From assembly GCA_020724265.1 (NCBI GenBank), contig DYHH01000001.1:254674-318673 (forward strand): 64,000 nt of DNA, read 5' to 3'. This DNA comes from Melioribacter roseus. Its GTDB lineage: Bacteria > Bacteroidota > Ignavibacteria > Ignavibacteriales > Melioribacteraceae. Positions 47,897 to 57,129 of the stretch are shown here, in pieces. Each line of letters starts with the position of its first letter. Within the stretch, counting starts at the first letter, position 1. The notes under the pieces were generated by a model, which saw nothing but the letters and a program-made list of their open reading frames with translations, had not been told where the DNA came from and did not search any database. Made by a program: the position numbers and the translations under genes.

Positions 47897-50005
47897 TTAG
47901 TAACGTATTATTTCTCTTATTGATTCAACAATATTATTTCTTGTTGGAAGAATATAATTTTCAAGATTCGGGTGATACGGAATCGGCGTATCTTTAGCTC
48001 CAACTCGCATAATAGGACCGTCTAAACTTTCAAAACAATTTGCAGAAATTCTTGCTGCTATTTCCGCTCCGAATCCTGCGGTTAATGTATCTTCATGCAT
48101 TATAATTGCTTTACCGGTTTTACGAACAGAATTATAAATAGTTTCTTCGTCTAAAGGATGAATTGTTCTAATATCTATTACTTCTATGGAACATCCTTCT
48201 TCTTCTTCAACTTTTTTAACTGCAAATTTTGCTTCATGTACTATAGCACCCCATGTAATGATTGTTAAATCATTTCCTTCTTTAACAACATTTGCTTTAC
48301 CAAATGGTAGAAGATATTCGGCAGATGGCTCAGAAGTTGTGGAATGACTTTGTCTGTATAAACCTTTGTGTTCTAAGAAAAGCACCGGGTCGTTAAGACG
48401 AAGTGCTGTTTTAAGCAATCCTTTTGCATCACGTGCATTTGATGGATAAGCTATTAAAAGTCCGGGCATGTGCGCAAAAAATCCTTCAATATTTTGGCTA
48501 TGATAAAGCCCGCCGTGGATATAGCCGCCAACCGCAACTCTTGTAACAACCGGAGCTTCAAATAAATTATTAGAACGGTAACGATACATAACAAGTTCGT
48601 CTCTCATTTGCATAAATGCAGGCCAAATATAATCACCAAATTGAATTTCAACACAAGGTTTCAAACCTTTCAAAGCCATACCGATTGCAACACCCATAAT
48701 ACTAGCTTCTGCTAAAGGTGAATTGAAAACACGGTCGTTCCCAAACTGCGTTGACAATCCTTTTGTTGCACTGAATACTCCACCCTTCCCATCGGCAACA
48801 TCTTCACCAAAAACATAAATTTTTTCATTTCGTTCCATCTCTTCTCGAAGAGCATGATTAATTGAATCGACCATTACAACCGGTTGACCATCTAATTTGC
48901 CTTTTTCATAATCTAATTTTTCACGTTTACCGCTTTCATCAAGTACATATTTCACAGCTGTTTCGGGTTCCGGATCAGCTTGCTTTAATGCCCAATCTGC
49001 CGCTTCATCCACATGATTTTTAATTCCCTTTTTAAATTCTTCGTAAGCAAGTTCGGTAAGAATTCCTTTTTCAATTAATTTATTAGCAAAAATTTCAATA
49101 GGATCTTTTTTCAAATCTTCTTGAAGTGAATCTTGCGGTCTATATTTTTTTTGATCGTCGGAAGAAGAGTGAGATAGTAATCTAACAACGTGCGCTTCAA
49201 TTAAAGCAGGACCTTTTCCTTGCCTTGCATACTTAAATGCAGATTGTGCAGCAGCATTAACTTTAAGGAAATCCGTTCCGTCAACTTCCATACGTAAAAG
49301 ATTTTCATGCCCTTTCATCATTTCTGCGACAGAATTATTTTTCCCGGAATTTTGCCCTTGAACCGGGACAGAAATTGCCCATTTATTATTTTGAATCACA
49401 AATACAACAGGAAGTTTTTCACGAGAAGCCCAATTAACTGCTTCGTAAAATTCTCCTTCACTGGTGGTACCTTCTCCGGCACTTACATAAACTACTGTAT
49501 TTTCTCCTCTTTTACGTGCGGCAAGAGCAACGCCAACTGCCTGTAAAAACTGGGTACCTGTTGGGCTTGATTGTGTAGGTACATTTAATTCTTTGGAACT
49601 ATAATGACAAGGCATCTGACGACCACCGGTCATTGGGTCATCAGCTTTACCCATTTGTGCGAGGAATACATCTTCAATTTTAGTTCCGAGAGCGAGCATA
49701 AAAGCCATATCTCTATAATAAGGGAAAGCCCAATCAACTTTCTTTTTCATAGCCAGGCCGAAAGCAACTTGTGTTGCTTCATGTCCCGAGCCTGCAATAT
49801 GAAAAAAAACTTTTCCTTGACGGAGAAGGTTCATGATTTTATTATCCATCTGTCTTGATAATGACATTAAACGAAGAATGTTCATCAATTCATCTTTAGT
49901 CATACCGCCAAAAGAATCTATTTTTCCGGTAGGGGCTTTACCGTTTTTCTTGTTTGTAGTATTCTTCTCTTCGGTTAAAGAATCAAGTTTATTATTTCTT
50001 GTCAT
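47897..50005 (-). CDS. 2-oxoacid dehydrogenase E1, alpha and beta fused
   Basis: 702 residues. The N-terminal half is an E1-alpha domain with TPP-binding motifs (SAGEGTTSEGEFYEA, then NNKWAIS). From about residue 375 the chain is E1-beta (MVDSINHALREEMERNEKIYVFGEDVADGKGG is its start; LEHKGLYRQ and EDTLTAGFGAEIAA lie further on). Many bacteria encode the two parts separately; the fusion resembles those annotated as branched-chain alpha-keto acid dehydrogenase E1 in Bacteroidota. It decarboxylates a 2-oxoacid and hands the acyl group to E2. Substrate is not certain. Confidence 0.92.
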   Translation of the reverse strand: MTRNNKLDSLTEEKNTTNKKNGKAPTGKIDSFGGMTKDELMNILRLMSLSRQMDNKIMNLLRQGKVFFHIAGSGHEATQVAFGLAMKKKVDWAFPYYRDMAFMLALGTKIEDVFLAQMGKADDPMTGGRQMPCHYSSKELNVPTQSSPTGTQFLQAVGVALAARKRGENTVVYVSAGEGTTSEGEFYEAVNWASREKLPVVFVIQNNKWAISVPVQGQNSGKNNSVAEMMKGHENLLRMEVDGTDFLKVNAAAQSAFKYARQGKGPALIEAHVVRLLSHSSSDDQKKYRPQDSLQEDLKKDPIEIFANKLIEKGILTELAYEEFKKGIKNHVDEAADWALKQADPEPETAVKYVLDESGKREKLDYEKGKLDGQPVVMVDSINHALREEMERNEKIYVFGEDVADGKGGVFSATKGLSTQFGNDRVFNSPLAEASIMGVAIGMALKGLKPCVEIQFGDYIWPAFMQMRDELVMYRYRSNNLFEAPVVTRVAVGGYIHGGLYHSQNIEGFFAHMPGLLIAYPSNARDAKGLLKTALRLNDPVLFLEHKGLYRQSHSTTSEPSAEYLLPFGKANVVKEGNDLTIITWGAIVHEAKFAVKKVEEEEGCSIEVIDIRTIHPLDEETIYNSVRKTGKAIIMHEDTLTAGFGAEIAARISANCFESLDGPIMRVGAKDTPIPYHPNLENYILPTRNNIVESIREIIRY

Positions 50006-50019
50006 TGATTAACCCTTTT

Positions 50020-50724
50020 CTAATTATTATTTACAAAAGTAAATGCATCTTTTAATACAACTTTATATTCATCGTAATCAAATGCTTCTTTGAACTTATT
50101 CACAATTTTATTTTTTACCTCATTAATATCCACTTCTTTGCCCAATTCTTTTTGAAGTGATGTTACCTTTTTATTGGTAATTCCGCAAGGTATGATTCCA
50201 TTGAACAAATTAAGATCCGTATTTATATTAAATGCGAATCCGTGCATTGTAACCCAACGTGAAACTTTTATTCCTATTGCGGCAATTTTTCTATCATCAA
50301 TCCAAACACCTGTAAGACCTTCAGTTCTATTCGTCTCTAAGCCGTAATCAGCACAAACATCAATAACTACTTGTTCAAGATTACGAAGATAAAGATGTGT
50401 ATCTTCTTTCCAATTGCTAAGTTTTATTATTGGATAACCGACAATTTGTCCCGGACCGTGATAAGTAATATCACCACCGCGATCAATATCAAAAACTTTG
50501 ATATTGTATTTATTCAAAAAAGTTTCGTTGCTAATAAGATTTTTCCTATCTGCAGTTTTACCTAAGGTATAAGTATGCGGATGTTCAAGTAGAAATAAAA
50601 TGTCCTCTATCTCATCTAAGGTACGCAGTTTAAATACATCTTTCTGCAAATCCCAAGCTTTATCGTAATCGATAAAATCGAGATCAATATAATTAAATAT
50701 TCTATATGTGGATTGCTTCGCCAT
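50020..50724 (-). CDS. lipB: Octanoyl-ACP:protein octanoyltransferase
   Basis: 234 residues. The family signatures are GGDITYHGPGQIVGYPI, catalytic Lys153 in GIKVSRWVTMHGFAFN and catalytic Cys180 in IIPCGITNK. LipB moves octanoate from acyl-carrier protein to lipoyl domains, before LipA adds sulfur. It overlaps lpdA by 23 bp and the E1 gene follows 14 bp later, so complex subunits and cofactor enzymes are made together. Confidence 0.96.
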   Translation of the reverse strand: MAKQSTYRIFNYIDLDFIDYDKAWDLQKDVFKLRTLDEIEDILFLLEHPHTYTLGKTADRKNLISNETFLNKYNIKVFDIDRGGDITYHGPGQIVGYPIIKLSNWKEDTHLYLRNLEQVVIDVCADYGLETNRTEGLTGVWIDDRKIAAIGIKVSRWVTMHGFAFNINTDLNLFNGIIPCGITNKKVTSLQKELGKEVDINEVKNKIVNKFKEAFDYDEYKVVLKDAFTFVNNN

Positions 50725-52105
50725 AAGCTTGTCCTGCTGCTTCCATTATCATTTCGGCTAAAGTTGGGTGTGCATGCACTGTCTGCAAGATTGTTTCATA
50801 AGTTGCTTCCAAACTTTTTGCAATTCCAATTTCGGCAATCAGTTCAGTTGCTTCGGCACCAATTATATGTGCACCTAATATTTCACCGTATTTAGCATCA
50901 AAAATTATTTTAGTAAAACCTTCGCGTTCCCCTATTGCTCCGGCTTTGCCGCTTGCCGAATAAGGGAATTTACCAATTTTAATTTCGTATCCTTTTTCTT
51001 TCGCTTTTGCTTCTGTTAGCCCGATACTTGCAACTTGGGGCTGACAGTATGTACAACCCGGTATTGAATTATAATCAATCGGAGGATGATTAATACCGTG
51101 AATTTTTTCAATACAGTGAATACCTTCATGAGATGCTACATGTGCTAACCATGGTGGTCCAATTACATCACCAATTGCATAAACTCCGTCAACATTTGTC
51201 TTATATGTTTTTTTATCCACTTTAATATGATTTCGTTCGACTTCAACACCAATATCTTCAAGTCCGATTCCCTCAATATTTCCTTGCACACCAATTGCAC
51301 TTAATACTTTGTCGGCTTTTAATTCTTCTTTCTTGCCGTTCTTTTCTATAGTAACAACAACATATTTACCTTTTACTTCTGCTTTTTCAACTTTAGTACT
51401 TGTATGAATTTTTATTCCTCGTTTTTTGAAACTGCGTGCAAGTGTATCCGAAACTTCTTTATCTTCAATCGGGAGCACAGTATCAAGCATTTCAATAATT
51501 GTAACTTCTGTTCCGAGTACATTATAGAAATAAGCAAACTCTACTCCGATTGCGCCAGCACCTATAACAATTAAACTTTTCGGTTGTTTATCTAAACTCA
51601 TTGCCTCCGTACTTGTAATTATATTTTTTCTATCGATAGGAATTGCATCTACGGAACGAGGTCTTGCACCGGTTGCTATGATAATATGTTTTCCTTCAAC
51701 TTCGTCGATTTTCTTTTTATTGTTATCTAAAATTTCCAGTTTATTCTTAGCAACAAATTTTCCAAATCCTTGAATATGATCAATTTTGTTTTTCTTGATT
51801 AAAAATTGAACACCTTTTACAATTTTATCCGAAACTCCTCTACTTCTCTGAATAATTTTTGTAAAATCAAATTTCAGATCGGAAAATGAAAGACCATATT
51901 CTTCCGAATGATTTTTAGCAAGATCATAAAGTTCTGCATTTTTCAACAAAGATTTTGTAGGAATACAGCCCCAGTTTAGACAGACACCACCAAGATTATC
52001 TTTTTCAATAACTGCAGTTTTATATCCAAGTTGAGCAGCCCTAATTGCAGCAACATAACCACCGGGTCCACCTCCTAAAATTACAATATCATAATTTTTG
52101 CTCAT
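50702..52105 (-). CDS. lpdA: Dihydrolipoyl dehydrogenase (E3)
   Basis: 467 residues. The FAD-binding N-terminus is VILGGGPGGYVAAIRAAQLG. The redox disulfide is in GGVCLNWGCIPTKSLL (Cys42, Cys47). An NAD-binding domain (VIGAGAIGVEFAY) and the interface motif HAHPTLAEMIMEAA, with the catalytic His and Glu, follow. It reoxidises the dihydrolipoyl arm of E2. It is the first gene of the leftward lpdA-lipB-E1-E2-lipA group. Confidence 0.97.
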   Translation of the reverse strand: MSKNYDIVILGGGPGGYVAAIRAAQLGYKTAVIEKDNLGGVCLNWGCIPTKSLLKNAELYDLAKNHSEEYGLSFSDLKFDFTKIIQRSRGVSDKIVKGVQFLIKKNKIDHIQGFGKFVAKNKLEILDNNKKKIDEVEGKHIIIATGARPRSVDAIPIDRKNIITSTEAMSLDKQPKSLIVIGAGAIGVEFAYFYNVLGTEVTIIEMLDTVLPIEDKEVSDTLARSFKKRGIKIHTSTKVEKAEVKGKYVVVTIEKNGKKEELKADKVLSAIGVQGNIEGIGLEDIGVEVERNHIKVDKKTYKTNVDGVYAIGDVIGPPWLAHVASHEGIHCIEKIHGINHPPIDYNSIPGCTYCQPQVASIGLTEAKAKEKGYEIKIGKFPYSASGKAGAIGEREGFTKIIFDAKYGEILGAHIIGAEATELIAEIGIAKSLEATYETILQTVHAHPTLAEMIMEAAGQAYGEAIHI

Positions 52106-52231
52106 ATTTATTATCCTTTTGCTTCCTAATTAAGTTTAGATGAAGATTATAAATATACTGAAGATACTATTCAAAATAAAACAACGAATCCTATTAAAAA
52201 CGGATTACAAAACGATAAACGGATGTGATTT

Positions 52232-53089
52232 TTAAGAGAAAACAATAAGCATTACTCCGGTAAACATAACGGTTGCTCCAAGTAACCTTTCTTTTATATT
52301 TGACTCACCTAGAAAAAGATGCCCCAAGAAAACCGAAAATACTCCCGACATTCTTTTCATTGCAACAACATAAGCTACAAGTGTAAGAGAAAGAGCATTC
52401 ATATGAAAGAAAAAGGCGCTTGCTGTGAATAACGAAACCATAAATAAGTTTTTCTTCCCCTTTGAGATTTCTTGTTTTTTGAGCTTTCCTTTCAACAGCA
52501 CAATTATCGTTAATGAAACAAATATTATTATATTTACAAAAATTATGTGTTGATAAAGCGAAGAACTTTGGATTGAAATCTTATCAAAATTTGCCGAAAT
52601 GCTCCACACAAATGCAACTATAAACATATGTTTTGTACCTTTATCAGATAGAAGTTTTTTAAACGGGGCAAACATACCGTTTTCTCTCTCAGAGACATTC
52701 AATAAATATGAACCAATAACAACTAATAAAACTCCAATTAATCCCATCAGATTTGGGAACTCTCCGACAAATATCGGAGCAGTTACTAATAAAAACAGCG
52801 GCGTAAAACTCAGCATAGGCATAACAGAAGAAATATCGGATTCGGAAATTGCTTTCATATAAAGTATAGCAGCAATTACATTAATTATTCCACTTCCGAA
52901 TACTGACAGCCAAAATAGTTGATTGAATTTTAATTCTATAAAAAATAAAAGAGGGACGAAAACTAAAATAGGAATTACATAATTAGCCCAAGAAATAACA
53001 AGTGGGTCAATTGTTCTTGATGCACGTTTTATAAATAAACTTCTAAAACCCTCTGCAGCCGGATTGAGTGATGCAAACAATACCCACAT
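52232..53089 (-). CDS. EamA-family (drug/metabolite) transporter
   Basis: 285 residues with about ten hydrophobic helices in two similar halves, as usual for EamA. The first half includes AAILYMKAISESDISSVMPMLSFTPLFLLVTAP, the second MNALSLTLVAYVVAMKRMSGVFSVFLGHLFLGE, both at the family's typical places. The transported compound is unknown. The start codon shares one base with the stop of the upstream nth gene (TAATG), so the two are translationally coupled, though no functional link is evident. Confidence 0.88.
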   Translation of the reverse strand: MWVLFASLNPAAEGFRSLFIKRASRTIDPLVISWANYVIPILVFVPLLFFIELKFNQLFWLSVFGSGIINVIAAILYMKAISESDISSVMPMLSFTPLFLLVTAPIFVGEFPNLMGLIGVLLVVIGSYLLNVSERENGMFAPFKKLLSDKGTKHMFIVAFVWSISANFDKISIQSSSLYQHIIFVNIIIFVSLTIIVLLKGKLKKQEISKGKKNLFMVSLFTASAFFFHMNALSLTLVAYVVAMKRMSGVFSVFLGHLFLGESNIKERLLGATVMFTGVMLIVFS

Positions 53090-53826
53090 TATTTTACCGA
53101 ATATTTTGTTTTAATATTATCTAGAAGCATAAAATCATTTTTCTTATGCATTTTTTTTATTTGAAGATCTTTTTCTTCGTATTTACAGATTTTATTCAAC
53201 GGACAAATTCCACAGCTTGGGTTCTTTGGCTTACAAATTTCTCTACCTAACCTTATTAGATTCGTATGAAATGAATGTGCAATTTTGGGAGGAAAGGTTT
53301 CGTTAAGAAAAAGAAAAGTTTTATCCGGAGTTTTTGCATTCACAATTCCTATTCTGTTGACCGTTCGATGAACGTGTGTATCAACCGGACAAATATTTCT
53401 ATCCATCGAAAATAATAAAACACAACTTGCTGTTTTTACGCCAATTCCGCTATAATTTATTAATTCATTTATAGCAGATTTTTCATCATAATTTTTTAGA
53501 TAATCCAACGAAATATTATTATGCTTTTTTTGAATATCTGTTAAAAAGCTTTTTATAGCTGATGATTTTTGTTTGCCGAGTCCTGCAACTTTAATAACAA
53601 TTTCAATGTCCGAACGTTTTGCTTTAGCAGCTTCTTCCCATGTTGGATATTTTTCTTTAAGATTCTTAAACGCTTTATAAGAATTGTTATCATTTGTATT
53701 TTGAGATAGAATTGTAGCTATCAACATATCAACCGGATTTGGGAGTGATTTATTTCTCGGCGGAATGCCGAATTTATCGATGAGTAACTTGTTTACTTTA
53801 ATTATTAGTTTAGATTTTGATTCCAT
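53089..53826 (-). CDS. nth: Endonuclease III-like DNA glycosylase/AP lyase
   Basis: 245 residues. The helix-hairpin-helix and catalytic lysine are in YSGIGVKTASCVLLF, the catalytic Asp in CPVDTHVHR. A 4Fe-4S cluster is shown by CKPKNPSCGICPLNKIC. ATILSQNTNDNNSYKAF near residue 37 is the family N-terminal signature. It removes oxidised pyrimidines in base excision repair. It is slightly longer than E. coli Nth because of a C-terminal extension of about 25 residues. Confidence 0.93.
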   Translation of the reverse strand: MESKSKLIIKVNKLLIDKFGIPPRNKSLPNPVDMLIATILSQNTNDNNSYKAFKNLKEKYPTWEEAAKAKRSDIEIVIKVAGLGKQKSSAIKSFLTDIQKKHNNISLDYLKNYDEKSAINELINYSGIGVKTASCVLLFSMDRNICPVDTHVHRTVNRIGIVNAKTPDKTFLFLNETFPPKIAHSFHTNLIRLGREICKPKNPSCGICPLNKICKYEEKDLQIKKMHKKNDFMLLDNIKTKYSVK

Positions 53827-53985
53827 ACATACGAGAATTTATTATTATACGAAACTTAATTAAATGATCACACTTTTTCGTTAAATGAATTGAATGAAAA
53901 CTCACTTAATATTTCAAGAAATTATTATTTCAGAAAGTTTTTCATTTATAGTATTTTGCAGCATAAAAAATAAATCGGGAATTAT

Positions 53986-55338
53986 ATGTCAACGCTAATG
54001 GTAAGTGTATCGGGTATAAGAGGAATTGTTGGTGACGGTCTTGACCCCCAAACTTTAGTTAAATATACTCAAGCATATTCGAACTTTTGCGGTGAAGGCA
54101 AAATAGTAATTGGTAGTGACGGAAGAATTTCCGGGACAATGGTTAAGAGTATTGTCATCGGAACACTTCTTGCAAAAGGTAACGATGTGGTTGATTTAGG
54201 AATTACACCGACCCCAACTGTTTTATATAATATAAAAAAATTCAATGCTGCCGGCGGAATAGTAATTTCGGCAAGTCATAATCCAAATGAATGGAATGCC
54301 TTGAAATTATTGAACAGCGATGGTGAGTTTATGACTCCGGAACAAAATAAAGAAATACTTGAACTATTGGATAAACCAAGTCAATTCAAAAGTTGGGATA
54401 AACTCGGGAAATTAGAAGTATCGGAAGCCGGTTTAATGAATCATCTGAATGATGTTCTTTCGCTAAAATACATTGATTTTGGAGCTATTAGAAAACGTAA
54501 ATTCAGAGTTTTGCTCGATTGTGTAAATGGTGCCGGCAGTTACATAATGCCTAAGTTATTAGAAGAATTAGGATGTGAAGTAATAAAAATTAATTGTGAA
54601 AAGAACGGCATCTTTCCCAGATTACCCGAACCGATACCGGAAAACTTAACCGAAACAATGAAAACAGTTATTGATAACAATGCCGAAATTGGAATTGTTG
54701 TCGATCCTGATGTTGATAGATTAGTTCTTATTACTGAAAGAGGTGAACCGTTTATTGAAGAAAATACTATTACTCAAGCAGTAAAATTTATTTTAAGCAA
54801 AGAAAAAGGTGATGTTGTTGTGAATCTTTCTACAACACGCGCAGTTGATGATGTTGCAAAAGAATTCGGAGCTAAAGTGTTTCGTTCCCCGGTTGGTGAA
54901 GCTAATGTTGTAAAGAAAATGAAAGAAGTAAATGCTGTAATTGGAGGTGAAGGAAGCGGTGGTGTAATATTACCAGCCATACATTACGGCAGAGATGCAT
55001 TAGTAGGAACTGTATTGACACTTCAACACCTTTTGGAATTCGGAGGTACTATGAGTGAACTTAAAGAGAGTTTGCCCAAGTATAATATTGTAAAAGGAAA
55101 GATTGAAACTAAAGATCATAATCCGGATGACATTGTTAATAGGTTAATGGAAAAATATCATAACGAAAAAATCAATACGGAAGACGGGTTAAGAATTGAC
55201 TTTGATGATCACTGGGTACATTTCCGTCAATCAAACACTGAACCTATAATTAGATGTATTGTGGAAGCAGATAAAAAAGAAAATGCAGAAAAGTATATGA
55301 AAAAATATTTTACTGCTTTGAGTGAATTGATGTTATAA
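53986..55338 (+). CDS. Phosphohexomutase (phosphoglucosamine mutase-like)
   Basis: 450 residues. Catalytic Ser97 lies in VISASHNPNEWNALK, the metal loop is VDPDVDRLVLI, the sugar-specificity loop GEGSGGVI and the phosphate loop RQSNTEPIIR. This set marks the alpha-D-phosphohexomutase family. The protein resembles enzymes annotated as GlmM in Bacteroidota (glucosamine-6-phosphate to glucosamine-1-phosphate), but phosphomannomutase activity is also possible. It is a single-gene unit with a terminator after it. Confidence 0.9.
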   Translation: MSTLMVSVSGIRGIVGDGLDPQTLVKYTQAYSNFCGEGKIVIGSDGRISGTMVKSIVIGTLLAKGNDVVDLGITPTPTVLYNIKKFNAAGGIVISASHNPNEWNALKLLNSDGEFMTPEQNKEILELLDKPSQFKSWDKLGKLEVSEAGLMNHLNDVLSLKYIDFGAIRKRKFRVLLDCVNGAGSYIMPKLLEELGCEVIKINCEKNGIFPRLPEPIPENLTETMKTVIDNNAEIGIVVDPDVDRLVLITERGEPFIEENTITQAVKFILSKEKGDVVVNLSTTRAVDDVAKEFGAKVFRSPVGEANVVKKMKEVNAVIGGEGSGGVILPAIHYGRDALVGTVLTLQHLLEFGGTMSELKESLPKYNIVKGKIETKDHNPDDIVNRLMEKYHNEKINTEDGLRIDFDDHWVHFRQSNTEPIIRCIVEADKKENAEKYMKKYFTALSELML

Positions 55339-55377
55339 ACTTAGTTTTATATAACCACAACATTTACTAAGTTTTTT
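55338..55377 (+). terminator. Terminator after the phosphohexomutase gene
   Basis: An 8 bp stem (AACTTAGT with ACTAAGTT) has a 20-base loop and continues into a T-tract (TTTTTTC). The last base of the stop codon is part of the stem. Confidence 0.6.
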
Positions 55378-55430
55378 CTTTGTGCTCGTTGTGCTTTCTT
55401 AGTGTTCCTTTTGGTTTTGCTTTTAAATAT
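55352..55430. repeat. Degenerate nonamer repeat region, possible cassette scar
   Basis: After a short ACCACAACATTTACTAAG stretch the sequence runs in roughly 9-bp steps (TTTGTGCTC, GTTGTGCTT, TCTTAGTGT, TCCTTTTGG). ACCACAA...ACTAAG on the left partly mirrors CTTAGTG...TTTTGG on the right, giving a short imperfect inverted repeat. It lies in the 120 bp gap between convergent genes and overlaps the terminator. I recall similar sequences around four-helix-bundle genes in other Bacteroidota, but cannot check. Confidence 0.4.
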
Positions 55431-55458
55431 TGACTTATTATAAAAAGTAAGAAATTTA

Positions 55459-56367
55459 TTAAAGCAGTTTACTTCTGCGCTTTATGAAACTTAGCAATGC
55501 GGTATCGAAAGGTTCGTTTGTATTAATGAGGTTATATTCAATTCCAAAACTCAAACATTCTTTTTTTAGTCTGGAAAGATATTCCTTAAATGCGGTTTGA
55601 TAAGCAGCTTGAATTTGATATGGTTGAGTTGTCATTTCTTCTCTTGTTTCCAGATCAACAAAAACTCCGCTTTTTTCAAATGCAAAGTTTTTTTCTATCG
55701 GATCGAGAATTTGGAAAAGGATTACATCATTTTTTTTATAGTGTAATTTCTTTAATACAGTCAGAACTTTTTCAACATCATCAAAAAAATCCGAAATGAG
55801 AATTACCATTCCCCTTCTTTTAATTTTCTCGCTTACCGAATTGAGGCATTCGGCAGTATTAGTTTTACTTGATGCAATAACATTATTAATCTCAATTAAA
55901 ATATTCTTCAAATAAACTCTTGATGATTTCGGAGGTAAATAAGTTTCCAACTTATCAGAAAACAAACCTAAACCTACCGAATCTTGTTGATGAATTAACA
56001 AATATGAAAGAGATGCTGCAAGAATTTTTGCATATTCAAGTTTGGTTACTGCACCTTCATTTTTAAAATCCATTGACTTGCTGACATCAACAAAAATATG
56101 AGCAATTAAGTTTGTTTCTTCTTCATACTGCTTAATATAATAACGATCGCTTTTAGCTAAAACTTTCCAATCAATATCTTTTAATTGGTCTCCTTGCATA
56201 TACGGACGGTGCTCAGAGAATTCCACGGAGAAACCATGGTAGGGGCTCTTGTGGAGTCCCACCATAAAACCTTCAACAACGTTCCGGGCTTTTAATTCGA
56301 GTGAGGCGAGTTTAGAAATTACTTTTGGTTCTAAGAAAGTACGATATTGTGTTCTATCTAATGCCAC
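55459..56367 (-). CDS. DUF58 domain-containing protein (VWA-like)
   Basis: 302 residues. The DUF58 core is clear: GLHKSPYHGFSVEFSEHRPYMQGDQLKDIDWKVLAKSDRYYIKQYEEETN when read across residues 37-87, followed by a VWA-like fold with HIFVDVSKSMDF (DxSxS MIDAS) and VILISDFFDD. Proteins of this family usually work with MoxR AAA+ ATPases and VWA membrane proteins; no moxR gene is in the window. A TPR lipoprotein gene lies 5 bp upstream on the same strand. Confidence 0.88.
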   Translation of the reverse strand: MALDRTQYRTFLEPKVISKLASLELKARNVVEGFMVGLHKSPYHGFSVEFSEHRPYMQGDQLKDIDWKVLAKSDRYYIKQYEEETNLIAHIFVDVSKSMDFKNEGAVTKLEYAKILAASLSYLLIHQQDSVGLGLFSDKLETYLPPKSSRVYLKNILIEINNVIASSKTNTAECLNSVSEKIKRRGMVILISDFFDDVEKVLTVLKKLHYKKNDVILFQILDPIEKNFAFEKSGVFVDLETREEMTTQPYQIQAAYQTAFKEYLSRLKKECLSFGIEYNLINTNEPFDTALLSFIKRRSKLL

Positions 56368-56372
56368 TTTTG

Positions 56373-56900
56373 CTATTTAGGTTGAGCCATTGCCTTTAGC
56401 AAAATTTCTTCAGGGGTTAATCCTAAATTTTCCAGTTCAACTTTAGCAGAGCCGGCAAGTTCATGATCAGGGTATTTTTCAAGAAATAAATTATATGTCT
56501 TTTCAGCAGCCTCAATATCATTTATTTCATTTGCCAACAAGAATCCACACATAAAAAGTGCTCCCGGGGCAACTAAGTCACCATCATTATTTTTTAATTC
56601 CGGGTATTCATTATAAACAACTTGATAATATTCAACCGCTTTCAAAAAAGATTCCTTGTCATCAACATTTTTGATAGCTCTGCCTTGATACAATTTAGCC
56701 ATTTCTAAAAAAGCTGTTCCAGCTTCAGAAGTTTTAGGGAATTCATTAGTAATTTTTTCAAGACTTGATAAAGCTTCTGCATAAGAACCTTCTCTTAATT
56801 GAGTCTGAGCTTTAGACATCAATTCCTTTTCGTTTTCGCTTGAACAGGAAATAAGAAATACACCAATAATTATTAAAAAGACTAAATAACTTTTTCTCAT
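56373..56900 (-). CDS. TPR lipoprotein, BamD-like
   Basis: 175 residues from the ATG at 56900. An upstream ATG at 56942 would add 14 polar, basic residues before the signal peptide, which is unlikely. The leader MRKSYLVFLIIIGVFLISC ends in a lipobox. The rest consists of TPR-like helices (LMSKAQTQLREGSYAEALSSLEKI, TSEAGTAFLEMAKLY, AEKTYNLFLEKYPDHELA), as in BamD/YfiO outer-membrane assembly lipoproteins, though shorter than E. coli BamD. A generic TPR lipoprotein is equally possible. It is read together with the DUF58 gene. Confidence 0.75.
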   Translation of the reverse strand: MRKSYLVFLIIIGVFLISCSSENEKELMSKAQTQLREGSYAEALSSLEKITNEFPKTSEAGTAFLEMAKLYQGRAIKNVDDKESFLKAVEYYQVVYNEYPELKNNDGDLVAPGALFMCGFLLANEINDIEAAEKTYNLFLEKYPDHELAGSAKVELENLGLTPEEILLKAMAQPK

Positions 56901-57129
56901 TTTACCACACCGTTTTTTTTGATGATTTGAAATATAGTACATTTAACTCGGCTTCAAAAATAAATTGCATACAATACAATTTCCATACCTGATATGTTCC
57001 AGAAATAATTTGATTTGATCCCAATTATTTGAGAATTTAGATACAAAATAATTGTGTTTCGATAAAATTTTGTTGATTGAGTAAGTTTATTATAAGGAAC
57101 GGTTATTTATAAAAATATGATAATGAAGA

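Noticed and set aside
47436-47900. 154-codon plus-strand open frame opposite the E2 gene
   Set aside because: Its internal repeat is only the mirror of the two lipoyl domains on the other strand.
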